Of a stretch of DNA of 33,640 bases, positions 33,552 to 33,640 are shown piece after piece (position 1 is the first letter of the stretch; each line of letters opens with the position of its first letter). The stretch is from Fredericiella sp038205395 (GTDB lineage Bacteria > Chloroflexota > Anaerolineae > Caldilineales > Caldilineaceae): NCBI GenBank assembly GCA_038205395.1, contig JBBRBX010000064.1:1-33640 (forward strand). Reading direction: 5' to 3'. The notes under the pieces are model-generated. The model was not told the origin of the DNA. It searched no databases and saw only the letters and a program-made list of their open reading frames with translations. A program made the position numbers and the translations under genes.

Positions 33552-33640
33552 ATGGATAACTCCACCCTTATTGTAATCGTTTCTGTCGTTTTTGTGCTTG
33601 CGATGTTGGGCGCCGCTCTCTTTTGGTATATCTACTGGTG
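33552..33640 (+). CDS. Membrane protein, N-terminal fragment
   Basis: An open frame that runs off the right edge; 29 complete codons are visible. After MDNST there is one strongly hydrophobic segment (LIVIVSVVFVLAMLGAALFW, then YIYW), a transmembrane helix or uncleaved signal anchor. No Shine-Dalgarno is seen. A TATAGT at 33540-33545 would put transcription start at about the ATG, so the mRNA could be leaderless; alternatively translation starts at the in-frame ATG at 33537. Family unknown. Confidence 0.55.
   Translation, partial: MDNSTLIVIVSVVFVLAMLGAALFWYIYW

Overview
The window is a dense, GC-rich bacterial chromosome segment with about 28 genes, mostly on the minus strand, plus truncated genes at both ends. 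The gene set suggests a Chloroflexota (Anaerolineae/Caldilineae-like) heterotroph: a MalT-type LuxR giant, a small 'HLDAHWSAWFDD' protein that I associate with that phylum, Tat-exported lipoprotein sugar binders, and a multi-hairpin repeat of a kind I remember from Chloroflexi. The taxonomy is inference. No rRNA, tRNA, CRISPR array, transposase or integrase was seen.

Layout. 1-249: 5' end of a secreted glycan-active-type protein (-). 435-3373: tgt, uppP and an orphan PstS-like lipoprotein (-). 3505-3978: trmO (-). 4086-4234: a symmetrical four-hairpin repeat element. 4320-6458: a P1B-type ATPase (+) with unusual motifs. 6440-9205: a 7TM-PAS hybrid histidine kinase with two receiver domains (-). 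9304-10653 and 10763-11626: a divergent pair, a LarA-like protein and a TIM-barrel sugar epimerase. 11649-20748: a seven-gene glycoside-use operon (-). 21075-22016: its divergent SorC-family regulator (+). 22028-26596: a second operon (-) of cyclase, E1-alpha, E1-beta, E2 and a cupin-type phosphoglucose isomerase. 26902-28529: a hydrolase and two small proteins (-). 28673-33492: a LuxR/MalT-type regulator, a ferritin-VIT1 fusion and a class I glutamine amidotransferase-like hydrolase (-). 33552-33640: start of a membrane protein (+).

The most interesting region is 11649-26879. A Tat lipoprotein and two permeases would import an oligosaccharide. A GH42-like enzyme and an apiosidase-like (DUF4038) enzyme would cleave it, and a medium-chain dehydrogenase (carrying an apparent frameshift) and a ROK kinase would process the sugars. 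Three copies of a 20-bp direct-repeat motif (core ATGTCAATAGCAA) lie at three predicted sigma70-type promoters, in exactly the same register relative to each -35 box: the import operon, the SorC gene itself, and the separate 2-oxoacid dehydrogenase operon. This supports a single SorC regulon joining glycoside import to a 2-oxoacid dehydrogenase module that has no local E3, and an importer that has no local ATPase. Substrate and pathway are unknown.
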